From positions 102,996 to 166,995 of the forward strand of contig JALMLS010000552.1 in NCBI GenBank assembly GCA_038496445.1: a stretch of DNA of 64,000 nt, in the 5' to 3' direction. The notes beneath the pieces were generated by a model. The model saw only the letters and a list, made by a program, of their open reading frames with translations, ran no database searches and was not told the DNA's origin. Each line of letters begins with the position of its first letter. Within the stretch, counting starts at the first letter, position 1. Of this stretch, positions 43,801 to 55,102 are shown one piece after another. The translations under genes and the position numbers were made by a program. This DNA is from Trichosphaerium sp. ATCC 40318 (Eukaryota > Discosea > Flabellinia > Trichosidae).

Positions 43801-45603
43801 ATGGCTTCCAAAATTTTTTAAGCTTGATATGTCAGATGAAGCTAATGATAACCTTTTTATTGCACTTTTTGACCTTGTTCTGATATATAGCGATGTTGGT
43901 ATGTTTATAATACCGATTTTGATAATAATTTACACTGTATAGAGGTGTTACAGCGTGCAATATGTGAAGAAATGGCTATTAAAGAAGAAAAAGAATGGTC
44001 AACTATTTTGACATTGATACATGCTTACTGCTTCAATGGTACGTGTAAATTCTGTTTTCTGTAACCCAGTACACAATACTTCTATCAATTTTGTTTGCCT
44101 GTAATACCATCATGCGTGTCAAGTGCCATCTTAAACTTATTGCCTTTCATCGTTTTTTCGTTGTTCAAAAAAATCGCTAATGTCATTTCTTTAGAGAGTA
44201 ATGCTTCTGGACTTGTACTATATGGTATTCTAGATACACTAAGAAAGTATCTTTCCAATACAACTTCAAGTGAAGTTGTACATAAGATTGTTTATGTGTT
44301 ACATCATTTGGGTAATTTTAAGGCTGTTAAAGACCAAACCGAGGTACTTTTTTTTCTTCTTCAAACTTAAATATAAGACACGTGTTGTAAGCTTGATGCG
44401 TTTTTTGTTGAGAAAAGCCTTCTATTAATCCATAGCACATTCATTCCAATTTATAAAACGTTTCTATGTTACGGTGGTCGTTCAACATTGTTTTTTTTTC
44501 GATGCAGTTTTTTCTGCTTTTTTTTTTCTTTGATGACTTGGGGCTTTGGTTTCTTCTTACTTTCTTTCAAAGGAGTTATTAAAAATATCAAATATTATAA
44601 AAGGTTCAAAACGGCAACGTTTAGAAGAAATATCTCATTGGGTAACTTCTCTTTGTTACATCCTCGATGGTACAATATTTCTTATTTTTTTCTTGAAGTT
44701 TTGTCATGAACGTTTTAAGTAACGCAGATTTTTACTTGTAGGATCTGTTCAGTATAAAGAAACTGATATGTACATGAAACCAGCATCTCATTGTATTTTA
44801 ATATCAAGTGATGGCTTGAGACTAAAAAATATTTTCACTCGTTTTGCAACTGCTGTTGGTAGTTACTATGTTTCCTCTGGTAGATGGTATGTGGTACTTT
44901 TAACATTAATTGAATGTATTTGCTCTCAATAATAATTAAACATTCTCCCATTAGGTACTATGAGGTACAAATTGTTGCAGAAGGAGTCATGCAAATCGGT
45001 ACACAGTTTTTTTTGGATGGAGCTATCAAAGAACATTAACACCTGTTGTCTTTACTTGTATTTATTTTTGTTTAAGGTTGGGCTAGAAAAGAGTACCGTG
45101 GTTTATATACAAGATTTGGTGCTGGTATAGGAGATGATAAGTACTCTTGGGCTGTTGATATGAATCGAAGAAAAGTATGGCATGATAACTCTGTGCCGTA
45201 TGCAGAAAATAGTACGAATCATTTAGACTTTCTTTTGCTGTTTATCTCTATCTAATTTTTTCTATTAGTGCCTAAATGGCAGGAAGGTGATATTGTACAA
45301 TGTTGGATAGACCTTGATGACGGCACAATAGAGTTTGGAATAAATGGCGAAAACTATGGTAATGTCATTAAATTCTTATTTTTTTCTTAACTGTTGAACC
45401 AGTCTTTGCTTACTTGTTTTCTTTTATTAGGTGTGGCATTTAATGATATTGATATTGGATCAGGTGTTACACCTGGTATTTCAATGGATACACCTGATTA
45501 CGATGATAGCCCATCACTTGAGTGTGTTTTTAATTTTGGAAAAATTCCTTTCAAGTACCCTCAAAAAGCGTACAAAGGATTGTATGAGTCACAACCAACA
45601 TAA
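40884..45603 (+). CDS. Large F-box, beta-helix-like, His-rich, helical-repeat, SPRY protein
   Basis: About twenty short exons in one consistent frame chain. An F-box comes first (LSDFPVELLVHIFKSLDG, then VSTLWNAL). A pectate-lyase/FBXO11-like opening follows (VFDDLQKAIKASRDGDAIFL), interrupted by a His/Asp/Gly-rich stretch at 41920-42010 (phrases such as HAHGHAHGHDHDHDDHCHSC) before VITIDKSVIISGF. A long helical region comes next, with ARM/HEAT-like features (e.g. ACALLLLHYMIVSPAVPRTQ). The C-terminus is a SPRY domain: SGRWYYEVQI, GWARKEYRGLY, GIGDDKYSWAVD, WHDN, GDIVQCWIDLDDGTIEFGIN. The F-box implies an SCF ubiquitin-ligase role; the histidines suggest metal binding. A few exon joins (near 41390, 44380-44740) are uncertain, and it could be two genes. 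Confidence 0.7.
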
Positions 45604-46094
45604 AACTAAAAAGAGCTTATCAAAGTTTATACCCCTTGATAGTATATAGTTGACTAGAGCTGTTGTATGTAATAAACAAATGATTAAGAGACTCAATCGA
45701 AGATATCCAATGGTCAAACAAAGGAAAAAAAGTTTGTACTCAATTTGGAACATTTGTGGCAAAGTTTGAGTGCAGTGAAAACACTCTTAGATATCCATAT
45801 GCACCTTGATACACATGTTTCACCAAGTGTCACGCATAGATTTCCCTGCCAGATCTTCAACCTTGTATCGCTTGAAGCTCAACTCTGGTCGCTTAGCACA
45901 TAACTAAACAGAATATTAGAATAAATAGAAGAAATCTAGCTGATTTAAACTCATTCAAAAAGCAATGCAAGGCATGTACTTTTTCGATCAGTGAGCGCAA
46001 AGTAGCCCTTAAAAGCAACAGTGTCTTTGTGTATTTGGTAGATACACTATACTTTTAGCCTTGGGAAAGAGATACAAATGGTAGTATCCAAACT
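45604..46094. other. Spacer with a SPRY-tail-like remnant
   Basis: Codons about 45690-45810 on the + strand read DIQWSNKGKKVCTQFGTF, then FECSENTLRYPYAP and a stop. This resembles the end of a SPRY domain like the preceding one and may be a partial duplicate. No other exon. Confidence 0.3.
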
Positions 46095-47277
46095 TTATTC
46101 AGAATCTTTCTGTGCGTCATAGTCTATCATGTATTGTGCTATAACAGAAAGTGTTACAGGCCATTTTGTCCTATCCAAGGAAGTTACAAAGTTTATTAAA
46201 TCAATGAGCGCTGATTCACTATTTCTAGCTTTATAGCAAACAAGACACCTAAAACGAAATAATTAGCAAAACGTTTCTATTTCTCTATATGGAAAAAGTA
46301 CATTAGCTTGTCTTTGGGGGTTTTGACAAGGTAGTCTTCAAAAATCCTAAAGAAATTAAAGCAACACCTTGCTGATTTATTGTGTATGGAGTATTTTATT
46401 GCTTTTTCAAAAAATATCTCAAAGCAACCATCTTCTCCACATTGAAAATCTTCATCACAATACGATCTATTTGTATTGAAAAAAATTTAGTTGTAACTAT
46501 GTGTTAGCAACACTTACACTTCAACATTGTCCAGTATGTTATACATTGTCTCTTCATCCACATAATGTAAAAAAACAGGCACATATTTCTTCAAGTGTAA
46601 CTGAGTTATTGTCATTTGGCACAACTGAGAAGCTGCAATATTGAATGAGGCTACAACTCCTTTTTTGTATTTCTCATGAAACCCATGTTGTAGTGGGAGA
46701 TCCATTGCGCTTATAGCAATAGTACACATACTTTGTTTACTAAAGCTAACTAAAGATATCTTTGGGCTTTTAAAATTCATGTTGCTGGAAGCCATCACAT
46801 GCTCAAAGTCGTCAGAAACTGAAGCTAACTCAAATGTATAATTTTGGTAGATTGACTGGTTTATAGTTTTAGTGGAGGAGATATTAAATCACCTCAACAG
46901 TATACCTGACAGCCCATCCAATCAGAGGCGATTTGGGCTTCTTTCAACTCTGTGGCATTAAGTTTGGTAGGAAACGTTGTTTTGTTTTTAATATCGCTGA
47001 GAATACCTTCAAATTAAGTAAAAACGTTTATTTATCACGTGATTATAAACGACTTACGCTTTAAACCACAAAGTGTTACATTGTTACCAATTTTAAGAAC
47101 GATTTCGCCCTTGAATTTGTTGTCTACTTCAAGTTGATGAGCTATCACAGGAACTTCCTTTGCGACACTTTGCTCGATTTTAAACTGAGCTATGAGCTCG
47201 TTGTTCTTCCAAACGTCTAGCAAGGTTTTAAGATTAACAATTACTGCTATATATATCAGCATACTGGCATTTAACAT
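46095..47277 (-). CDS. Secreted or membrane-anchored protein of unknown family
   Basis: Five exons assemble from ATG 47277 to stop 46095, about 300 residues, with all joins in frame. The N-terminus MLNASMLIYIAVIVNL is hydrophobic, like a signal peptide or anchor. It is followed by DVWKNNELIAQFKIEQ, EIVLKIGNNVTLCGL, KEAQIASDWMGCQ, SAMDLPLQHGFHEKY, QLHLKKYVPVFLHYVDEET, then YCDEDFQCGEDGCFEIFFE and WPVTLSVIAQYMIDYDAQK. Scattered cysteines and an Asn-glycosylation sequon suggest an extracellular fold. I do not recognise the family. The first intron holds TCACGTGA. Confidence 0.6.
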
Positions 47278-47504
47278 CTAAATTGAGAGCAGTTGAGTTC
47301 CACTCCAATACAATACGTAGCTACAGGTTAAGTAGGTTTTGGTTAAGTTATTTGTCTATTGTTGTATTCAACGATATACCAAACCAACAAAGCTTTGTTT
47401 TTGACTTAGACATTCATCAACATACTGTAAGAATGTCTAAATATGGATCTTATTACCAACATGCGAATCGTATTTAGAAATGCCTTTTGGATTTCTATGA
47501 CATT

Positions 47505-47725
47505 GGCCTGTCAAAGCATTTAGTGCTTTTACACCTTCATCTGTCACAGCGGCTTCAGCAAGGTAAATAGTATGAACTCCTGCATGCTTTAGACTTCATC
47601 TGTATCTGCTGTTTCCAAAGACTGATGGTGTACGCCTTTGAAAGTTTTGATCCCTTCATCAGTAGCACATGGACACTCGGCAATATCGATCCAGTGAATA
47701 CCTGCAAGTACTTTCAAATCAGAAT
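47505..47725 (-). pseudogene. F-box/LRR gene remnant
   Basis: The - strand reads LKVLAGIHWIDIAECPCATD, then EGIKTFKGVHH and later TDEV, with stops and frame changes. These are the 20-residue LRR phrases of the FBXL-like genes at 50.5 and 53.7 kb. Two or three repeats remain, and no F-box is present. Confidence 0.7.
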
Positions 47726-47858
47726 TGTTGGGCTGCTGTTGTAAAAAAAGTTAAACAGAACAGTATTTCAAATCAGAAATAAAGTAGTTCTTCGCTACTT
47801 TTTGTTGTAATACAACTTAATAATTTATTGGCTTTCATGCCATTTACTATTGTACAAG

Positions 47859-48911
47859 CTATTGATAGCGAATGACATTTTGATCATCAAAATCAACATT
47901 TATGTCTTTGCTATTATGCGTTTGTGTTTTAAGTGTTTCTGTTGGTTTCTGTTGAGCACTACCATTACTATTAGTTGTTTTTAACAGCCTTTGATAGTCC
48001 TTAGTGAAACTGAAACGACTGAGAAAAGTTCCATGTCCACGTGTTAAACTTTTATGTTCTTCAGTTGGCAGTGGTATTCGTCTAAAATCATCATAGTTTG
48101 TTCTTGCTTTCTCTGATAATTTATCAGCTACTTTGGTACTTGACTGGTCTTCAAGAATATATGTTACGTCCCTTCTTGGGTTATACACTTTGGCATGTTC
48201 ATTTTTTGGGTAAGGCCGTCCAGGAATGTATAATGGTGCATTTCCTGGAGGTACTAGTTTTTGAGAATGTTTTTTTTTAGGTCTTTTTACAGAACGTTGA
48301 GCTATTTGAGTTGGTGGATTTTGTCGTTTTCTTTGTGGTACTTGAAAAGAGTGATTATTTAACGTATTTTGCGTAGTGATTTGATACTGTTGTTGCTGCG
48401 TTTGTGGGTGTTGTGAAGGTATAACATTTTGTTGTTCATATTTTCGATACTTTGCTTTTAGAGTAGCTAAAGAAGCATGTAGTTGCTTAATGATTCTCTA
48501 GGCTATAGTTAAGACTATAAAGCTCAATATAATGCTTGTTTTTTTTGTATCGACTCACCTTGTGTTGTGCAAGTTGGTCGTCTCGAATTAATAAAGTATG
48601 TCGTAACGATTTCTCCACTTTCTCAAGTTCTGTAGCTTTCTCCCTCCAGGACTGTAACAAAGTTGACGTAAGGGCTAAGTCCTCTCTCAATGAGTTTTTC
48701 TTTCTATGCTCACTCATCTCTCTAATCTTTTTTGCCTCTTAGAATATCAAGTTGGTCGAGAATAAAAAAAATCACGTGATAAAAAAAAAAGTGCCAAACA
48801 AAACTTCTTACCTGCTGAAATGATTGCGTTGTACAAGCTTTGGCTTATTTCTACCTCTTTATTTGTTTCAGGATCCTTTATTAATATTACATCAGAACAC
48901 GCGCCAAATAA
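47859..48911 (-). CDS. Coiled-coil protein with Gln/Pro-rich middle (5' end unresolved)
   Basis: Three exons (48911-48812, 48737-48559, 48485-47859) join in frame. Exon 1 begins at an acceptor with LFGACSDVILIKDPETNKEV, so at least one upstream exon is missing. Residues from AKKIREMSEHRKKNSLRE to KYRKYEQQNV form a long charged coiled coil. Then a Gln-rich stretch, a basic run (KRPKKKHSQK) that could be a nuclear localisation signal, YNPRRDVTYILEDQ and a low-complexity C-terminus to IRYQ. No domain is recognised. The structure suggests a nuclear or cytoskeletal scaffold. Confidence 0.55.
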
Positions 48912-49744
48912 CTAATACGTCACATGAGATAACGAATTGTAAGTCTACTAAGGCTATTTTATAGCGCAAGTAAATAAATAATAAAAAAAAGCCTTATTGA
49001 GCGTTTTAGATTCTTTGGTAAACCGCCTTATAATGGAAAACAAAGCGAGATATGCCTATCTTTAAGGCTTTGGGTAAACGTACCATGTTTCCAGAGGTTT
49101 ATTGCCTGAAAGCGCCCACGTGGTTTTGTAAAATTATTAGGAAGTTCGTGTAGTGCTACAAAGGTAGCAAATCCTGAAAATACCTGGCTACTTAAGTCTG
49201 ATAGCGCTTGACGTCATTTCGAAATTCATTGAATGTTGCAGTTTTTAGTCATTGTATAAAACAACATTGGCTTGTCTTCTATAAGCATAAAGAAGGATAA
49301 ACGAATAGATTCGAGGTAATGACGATTCACAATAACTACAACTAGGCAAGGCGTTTTGTGTACCCTTATCTTTTAGTCTTACAACATAGTACTTACGCCG
49401 CTATAGCGCTTGATGTTTGATATGTACTGATACTTAGGGTAAATGACGCTAGCCGTCGAAAAATATCCTCACAATTTCTATTCACTTCATTACATGCGCT
49501 AATACATCTATGGGATACTGCTCCTCCAAAATATAATATTTTAGAACAAAATACGTTTAATAACGATTTTTCACAATTTACTCCAAAAAATCACTTGAGG
49601 TCATGTGACGAGCAATTTTTACCAATACCTTAAAGTGACATCAACCCACCTTTGCAACGTTTAGATGACTGATAAACTTGAAAGAATGTACAAGAGAAGG
49701 AGCGAAAAGAAAACGTTCACTTTGAAAAAAACCTTTATTGAATC
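48912..49744. other. Intergenic spacer
   Basis: May contain the missing first exon of the coiled-coil gene, but I could not find an ATG that splices in frame. CACGTG near 49117. Nothing else is supported. Confidence 0.35.
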
Positions 49745-49747
49745 TTG

Positions 49748-50017
49748 ATGCATTCCAACACAACACTCTCCTTGCACTTTACCATCAATGTACCGACACT
49801 TAGTCTCCAATTAAATTTGTATAAGTCATTAACCGAACGATTTCCACCAGAAGTTAGTTCACATATTCTGGAGTACACAGATTATGATGGTAGTTATTCT
49901 GCTGCCCAATCTTATCGGCTAATGGCCTACATCCACAATGTTGTTGGATATGACACGGTTGTTCTCAAAGATGTTCAAGATATTTTAAACAATCCTAATC
50001 AATTTCGCGAAAAGTAG
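49748..50017 (+). CDS. F-box-like stub without repeats (about 89 aa)
   Basis: Short open frame with ERFPPEVSSHILEYTDYDG, followed by YRLMAYIHNVVGYDTVVLKD and VQDILNNPNQF. The order matches the F-box plus the linker just before the repeats in the FBXL-like genes nearby (there: LEIITEILRL ... ECELLQGSPL). The frame stops where the LRRs would begin. It may be a truncated gene or a small F-box protein. Confidence 0.35.
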   Translation: MHSNTTLSLHFTINVPTLSLQLNLYKSLTERFPPEVSSHILEYTDYDGSYSAAQSYRLMAYIHNVVGYDTVVLKDVQDILNNPNQFREK

Positions 50018-50529
50018 TGCAAACCCAAGAAAAACACTATATTCAATGTGGTTTGGTCGCGTAATATAAGAGCAACTGAGAGCTGCAGAATAGCTACAAC
50101 AGACTGTTAATAAAAAGACAAAATACAAGCACAACTGGTTTACCATCAGCTATTACTTGCGTTGCGCTCATGGCACGTGACAAACAACATTCCAAAACAA
50201 AAATGAGGTTTTCTCCACCTCTTACACAACCATTATTCCTACCGTATACTGACTGTTTTTGCCATATTTAACCATCAACGAGAATATAGAAAAGGGAGTT
50301 CTGTCAAACACGCTAAATAATTCAGCAAACTGTCGTATTTATAGTTGGACACAAACACAATACTATTTACGTGAATGTTTTTATTTTTACCGCACTGCAG
50401 ATCAACATTGCATAGTTCAATTTATAATATTTAACAAGAAGCATACTAAAGCGATTACAATATAAAGAGAAGTTTTTGTGCTACAAAGATCAACCTTACC
50501 CATCAAAATAAGTAAATTGTCACAAGTGT
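50018..50529. other. Convergent 3' spacer
   Basis: Between the F-box-like stub (+) and the end of the 428-aa F-box/LRR gene (-). No exon seen. Confidence 0.4.
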
Positions 50530-51857
50530 TCAAAAAAAAAAGTAAGTAAATTCACACTCTGGATTAGCATCTTTTAGTAGTTTTTGCCCTTTCAGTGTTA
50601 CTTGAGTACCATCAATCTCTATACGGTGAACTCCTGCAAGATGTTTGATACCTTCATCTGTAATCCCAGTGTCTGTAAGATCAATGCAATGAACTCCTGC
50701 AAGATGTTTGATGCCGTCGTCTGTTATCTGACTACACTTGCATAGGCTAATGGTGTGAACACCTGAGAGCGCTTTAAGGCCTTCATCTGTCACTGAAGTG
50801 TGAGAAAGAGTGATTTCATGAACACCTGAAAGCGCTTTTACACCTTCATCTGTCACTGCAGTGTGAGAAAGAGTGATTTCATGAACACCTGAAAGCGCTT
50901 TTACACCTTCATCTGTCACATGACTACATCGAAGATATATGGTGTGAACTCCAGCAAGATACTTGATGCCTTTGTCTGTGATACGCTTACAAAACTCAAG
51001 ACTTATCTTGTGAACACCTGAGAGGTGTTTTAGGCATTCATCTGTTACACTTAGATAATTCATGTATACAGTATGAACACCTGCGAGATGCTTGATGCCT
51101 TTGTTTGTAACTTTTGTTCTACTAATGGATATAGAGTGAACACATTTGAGATGTTCAAGTGCTTTGTCTGTAATTCTACTACCATCAAGGGTGATAGTAT
51201 GAACACTAGAGAGATATTTGATTGCTTTATCTGTAACTGCGGTGCCCAGTAAGCTAATACGATGAACACCAGCAAGTGATTTAACTCCCTCATCTGTTAT
51301 ACTTTTACAACAACTGAGCTTGATTGAATAGACACCAGAAAGCACTCTAAGGCCTTCATCTGTAACTTTTGTGTGACTAAGATCAATAGTATGAACTCCT
51401 CTCAATGCTGTTATGCCATCATCTGTTATATCCTTGCAATGATACAAGCTAATTTTGTGAACACCTTTGAGAGCCTTAATCGCTTCATCTGTCACAGAAG
51501 TAGTTGCAAGATCAATGGAATAAACGCCTGCTAATGCTTTAACTATATTGTCGCTTACTGAGAAGGAATAGTGTGAAAACTCAATAGTTGTGAAAGGAAG
51601 AACTTGAGCATGTTTTGCGAGATGTTTAACCTGAGAAACGTCATGTATTAATATTTGTTGATAATAATGGCCGATATAATCATTGATAATAGAACTGAAG
51701 AGTCTACATGTAAAGGATGCCTCAAACCGTGATTTGGTTGTTTGTTGTAGAATCATTGCTAGAACCTCAACTGGTAAGTCCAATACGCATGTAGGACTAT
51801 GTTGAGTTATAACGTGGGTGTTTTGAGGTATTTGTACCTTTTATTGCGTTCGTTCAT
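50530..51857 (-). CDS. F-box/LRR protein (428 aa, two exons)
   Basis: A 20-nt start exon (51857-51838, MNERNK) and a 41-nt intron precede one long exon (51796-50530). This join supplies the ATG, since the main frame otherwise begins only with TTG. The F-box (VLDLPVEVLAMILQ, SFTCRLFSSIIND) is followed by about fifteen LRR units. The consensus is TDEGVKALSGVHEITLSHT or TDKGIKHLAGVHTIYL, with 20-21 residues per unit. Some adjacent units are almost identical in DNA (50800-50940). The predicted product is an SCF substrate receptor with a curved LRR surface. Confidence 0.85.
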
Positions 51858-52000
51858 TTTTTTTTTATCCATTATTGTCACTGTGAGGTCCTATCGTAAA
51901 ATGTAAAGCACACTGACGCCCTTTGTCTTTACTATGTTCTACGATTTTTCGCACGTGCACATTTTGTGATAAGGAGACAATTATTTTTGTCTTGCTTACA

Positions 52001-52987
52001 ATGAGTACAACTATTGAACTTGTAACTAACGGTAACTCTTTTATTACTGCCTTACTACGCGACCGTATGTAGTACCGAGTCTTATTTGTTTTAGGGGATG
52101 AGAAACCGAGCGATGATAAAGCGAGCAATGATAAAGCGAGTGAGGATATCGTAGAAATAGTAGAGATGGATGAAAGCGAGATTGAAATGCGTTCAGGTAT
52201 ACTTAAAGCGTTTGAGTCATACCAAACACTAACCGTGGTTTTATAGATATTGGTGATGATGTTGACGCACTTGGTACTCCTCAAAGGCGCGTTTATGGAT
52301 TTATACTCATATTGGTTATTCGAGTGATATGGACATGTATTATTCCTTCCTTTATTGTTGTACGTTTATTTAAATGCGTATTTGCCACCCCTTTTTTCGT
52401 TTTGGCAAACAAACACGTGCTTTTTTTTTCCCAAACGGTTTTTTTGGACGACTTGCGCTTTTTTCGAATCAAATCTCTATTATACGACTATTAACGTTTT
52501 TTTTCCCGTTCAAGGCTATATTACTCTCTGATTGGCGTCAGGAAAATAAATCTGCGAGTAATTCCAGCGAGGATGGATTTGTTGCAACGGTGAGTGAGCT
52601 TGTACGAAATGTTGTTTTCGATTTAGTTATTTTTTTCGTAAATAGGTTATTGGTTTTATTGTATTCGTATTCGTATTCAGTGCTTCTCAAATAATCATTA
52701 CAATCCTTGGACTCATTCAAAAGAAACGCTTCGATGTGTTCTCTGGTATTCTACAATCACTATACATTGCGCAATTCTTCATCTTTGTAGTACTATTCTT
52801 TATACTCGTAGTACTTTCTGTGTATTATGATGAGAGGGCTATGTTTGTGATGATGTGCATTGTCTATACTCTTCACTTTTTCTCAAGTGTATTCGAGTAT
52901 ACGTTTATTGTGGTATTACAAAACTATGGAAGAGAAGGCTGTTTTTGTTGTTGTGGAAAGACTTGTTGTAAAAAATGTTGTTGCTGA
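52001..52987 (+). CDS. Multi-TM protein with Cys-rich tail, copy A
   Basis: Five exons. The first encodes MSTTIELVTN, then an acidic, Ser-rich cytosolic stretch (GDEKPSDDKASNDKASED, EIVEMDESEIEMRS). About four TM helices follow: YGFILILVIRVIWTCIIP, VIGFIVFVFVFSASQ, LYIAQFFIFVVLFFILVVL and AMFVMMCIVYTLHFFSSV. The end is GREGCFCCCGKTCCKKCCC, a run of cysteines likely to be palmitoylated or to bind metal. Introns hold CACGTG. An inverted, well-conserved second copy lies at 60186-61135. Not a family I recognise; a DUF-type four-TM membrane protein. Confidence 0.75.
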
Positions 52988-53698
52988 ACGTGAATGACAA
53001 ATAATAAACATCCCTTTATACACATCACGTGACAATCGAGTCATTTCAAAGTTGAAGATAACCATGTAGCCATCACTTTTTCTAAAGGAATACTGATATT
53101 GTAGCATTAGCTGAAAGTAAACAAGAGCAGTAGCTTCACGTGATATAGAAATTTCCTAAATGGTAAATGCTTGCAAGTCCCATAGATTCCACAGACCGTG
53201 AAAGGGTCTTTTCCCAAGTAGAGGCTAGAAAGGCAAGATTAAATCTTTTGGGACGTAACAGGCTGAATCCGCCAGATGCGGTTATAGAGGCTTGAAGGCT
53301 TGCGGCAAGTTGCTTGAATAGGAAAAAACAAAGTTGCAGCGTCTTTTTCTATAGCAGCTATTTGCCACTGGCTAGCAAGTATAAACCGGAATTGGTATTC
53401 AAATAGCGAGGAGTACTTATTTGCAAAGTTGAAAGTGGGTACAAGCACAAAGGCTGTTCAAGAGCCATAGTTGATGAAGACGTGAGTTGGTTTAGCTCGG
53501 AAATATTCTTTTTAGTCAATCAGCACAGCTGATCCACTATTGGCTGCTTTCAATAGGTTATGACTTCCTTGGTTTTCGCTGCTACTTGTTTTGAAGACAA
53601 TATATTATACGATCGTATATATTAATTTTTATTATGTTTTAATGTTATTACTAGGCTATCTATTTGCTGTCAGAGACTTCTTTTTTGTTTTATTGTCG
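52988..53698. other. Convergent 3' spacer
   Basis: Between the multi-TM gene copy A (+) and the large F-box/LRR gene (-). Two CACGTG words at about 53026 and 53137. No exon supported. Confidence 0.4.
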
Positions 53699-55102
53699 CT
53701 AAAATGTATGTCTAATATTCAATGCTTCGAGAGCTTTTGCTGTAATTTTAGTACCCTTAAAACCAATGGACCATAAAGAAGTAAGCCCTTCAAGACATTT
53801 ATCTGTTATATTAACACATTCCTTTAAATCCAAGTAACACGCATTAACAAGACACTTAACACTTTCATCTGTTATGTTTGTTAAGCCACCAAGCCAAAGA
53901 CGTTTCACTTTGTATAAACACTTAATACCTTTATCAGTAACTCTCTTACAATTTGTCATATAAATAGCATTGCAACCACTTAAGTACTTAATACCTTCAT
54001 CAGTAATTAGATCACAACCACAGATATCAATGCTTGAGGTATCTGATAAGTACTCAAGCCAATCATCTTGAACAGGAACATCTTGAAGATCAATAGTATG
54101 AACTCCTGATAGTGACTTTATGCCTTCCTTTGTTATTTTATCACATCCTTTTAGGTTTATAGAATATACTCCTGAAAGAGATGAAAGAGCTTCATCTGTG
54201 ACATCACAGTAACATATCTTAATCGTATGAACTCCAGAAAGCTCTCTTATGCCTTTGCTTGTAATTTTTTTGCAGTTCCCTAAATCAATCTTTTTAACAC
54301 CTGAAAGCGCTTTAAGAGACTTATCAGTTATAATCGTATGACTCAGATTGATTGTTTTTATATTGTTCCCTTCACTTGTTAATCCAAGTATACCTTCATC
54401 TGTAATACTAGTCCTAGATAGCTTCAACTCAACGACATTTTTAAGAGCGCTGATGCCATTGTTTGATATGATTTTACATCCATTCAAACTCAAGGAGTAT
54501 ACTTTGCTGTATGACTTTAACGCATTATCTGATATACCAGAGTAGCTAATATCTATCGTGTGTGCTCCTGAAAGAGCCATAAAACCTCTATCAGTGACTC
54601 TTCTGCATGAATATAAATCAATATTGTGAACTCCTTCAAGTGATTTTATTCCTTCATCCGTAACTTGATGACACTGCCATAGAGTAAGCGTATGTACTCC
54701 TGATATATGCTTAAGGCCCTCATCAGTTAGTTGAGGATGTCTTTGAAGGCGTAAAGAGCGAACACCAGCAAGATAAGATAAATCATCATTGGTTAAGTTT
54801 TTGAAGTCGCCTAAGGCAATCATTGTATTTTTGATAAGCGGGCTTCCTTGTAGGAGCTCACATTCGGCTGATGACGTGACTTTAATCCTACCAAAGCCCA
54901 AGTGGTGGCGTATAATATCAGAGAACGCCCAACACACCTCTGAAGGCTTAAATCTTAACCCACAAGGCACCAAGCGCAGTATTTCTGTTATTATCTCTAA
55001 AGGAAGGTCTAGAAGCCTTGTATTGCTGTATTTAAAGAGAAATATTAGTTTTTAAGTTCAATTAACGGCGCTTCATGCTTACGTGTTATTTGAATCTGCC
55101 AT
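53699..55102 (-). CDS. F-box/LRR protein (448 aa, two exons)
   Basis: Start exon 55102-55083 (20 nt, MADSNN) joins exon 55025-53699 across a GTAAGC...TACAG intron. This repairs an otherwise missing ATG and restores the F-box TRLLDLPLEIITEILRL. About sixteen LRR units follow, with phrases such as TDEGLKHISGVHTLTLWQC and NITDKCLEGL. The repeats are more divergent from one another than in the 50.5-kb gene, suggesting an older copy. As for the other FBXL-like genes, the probable role is target selection for an SCF ubiquitin ligase. Confidence 0.85.
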
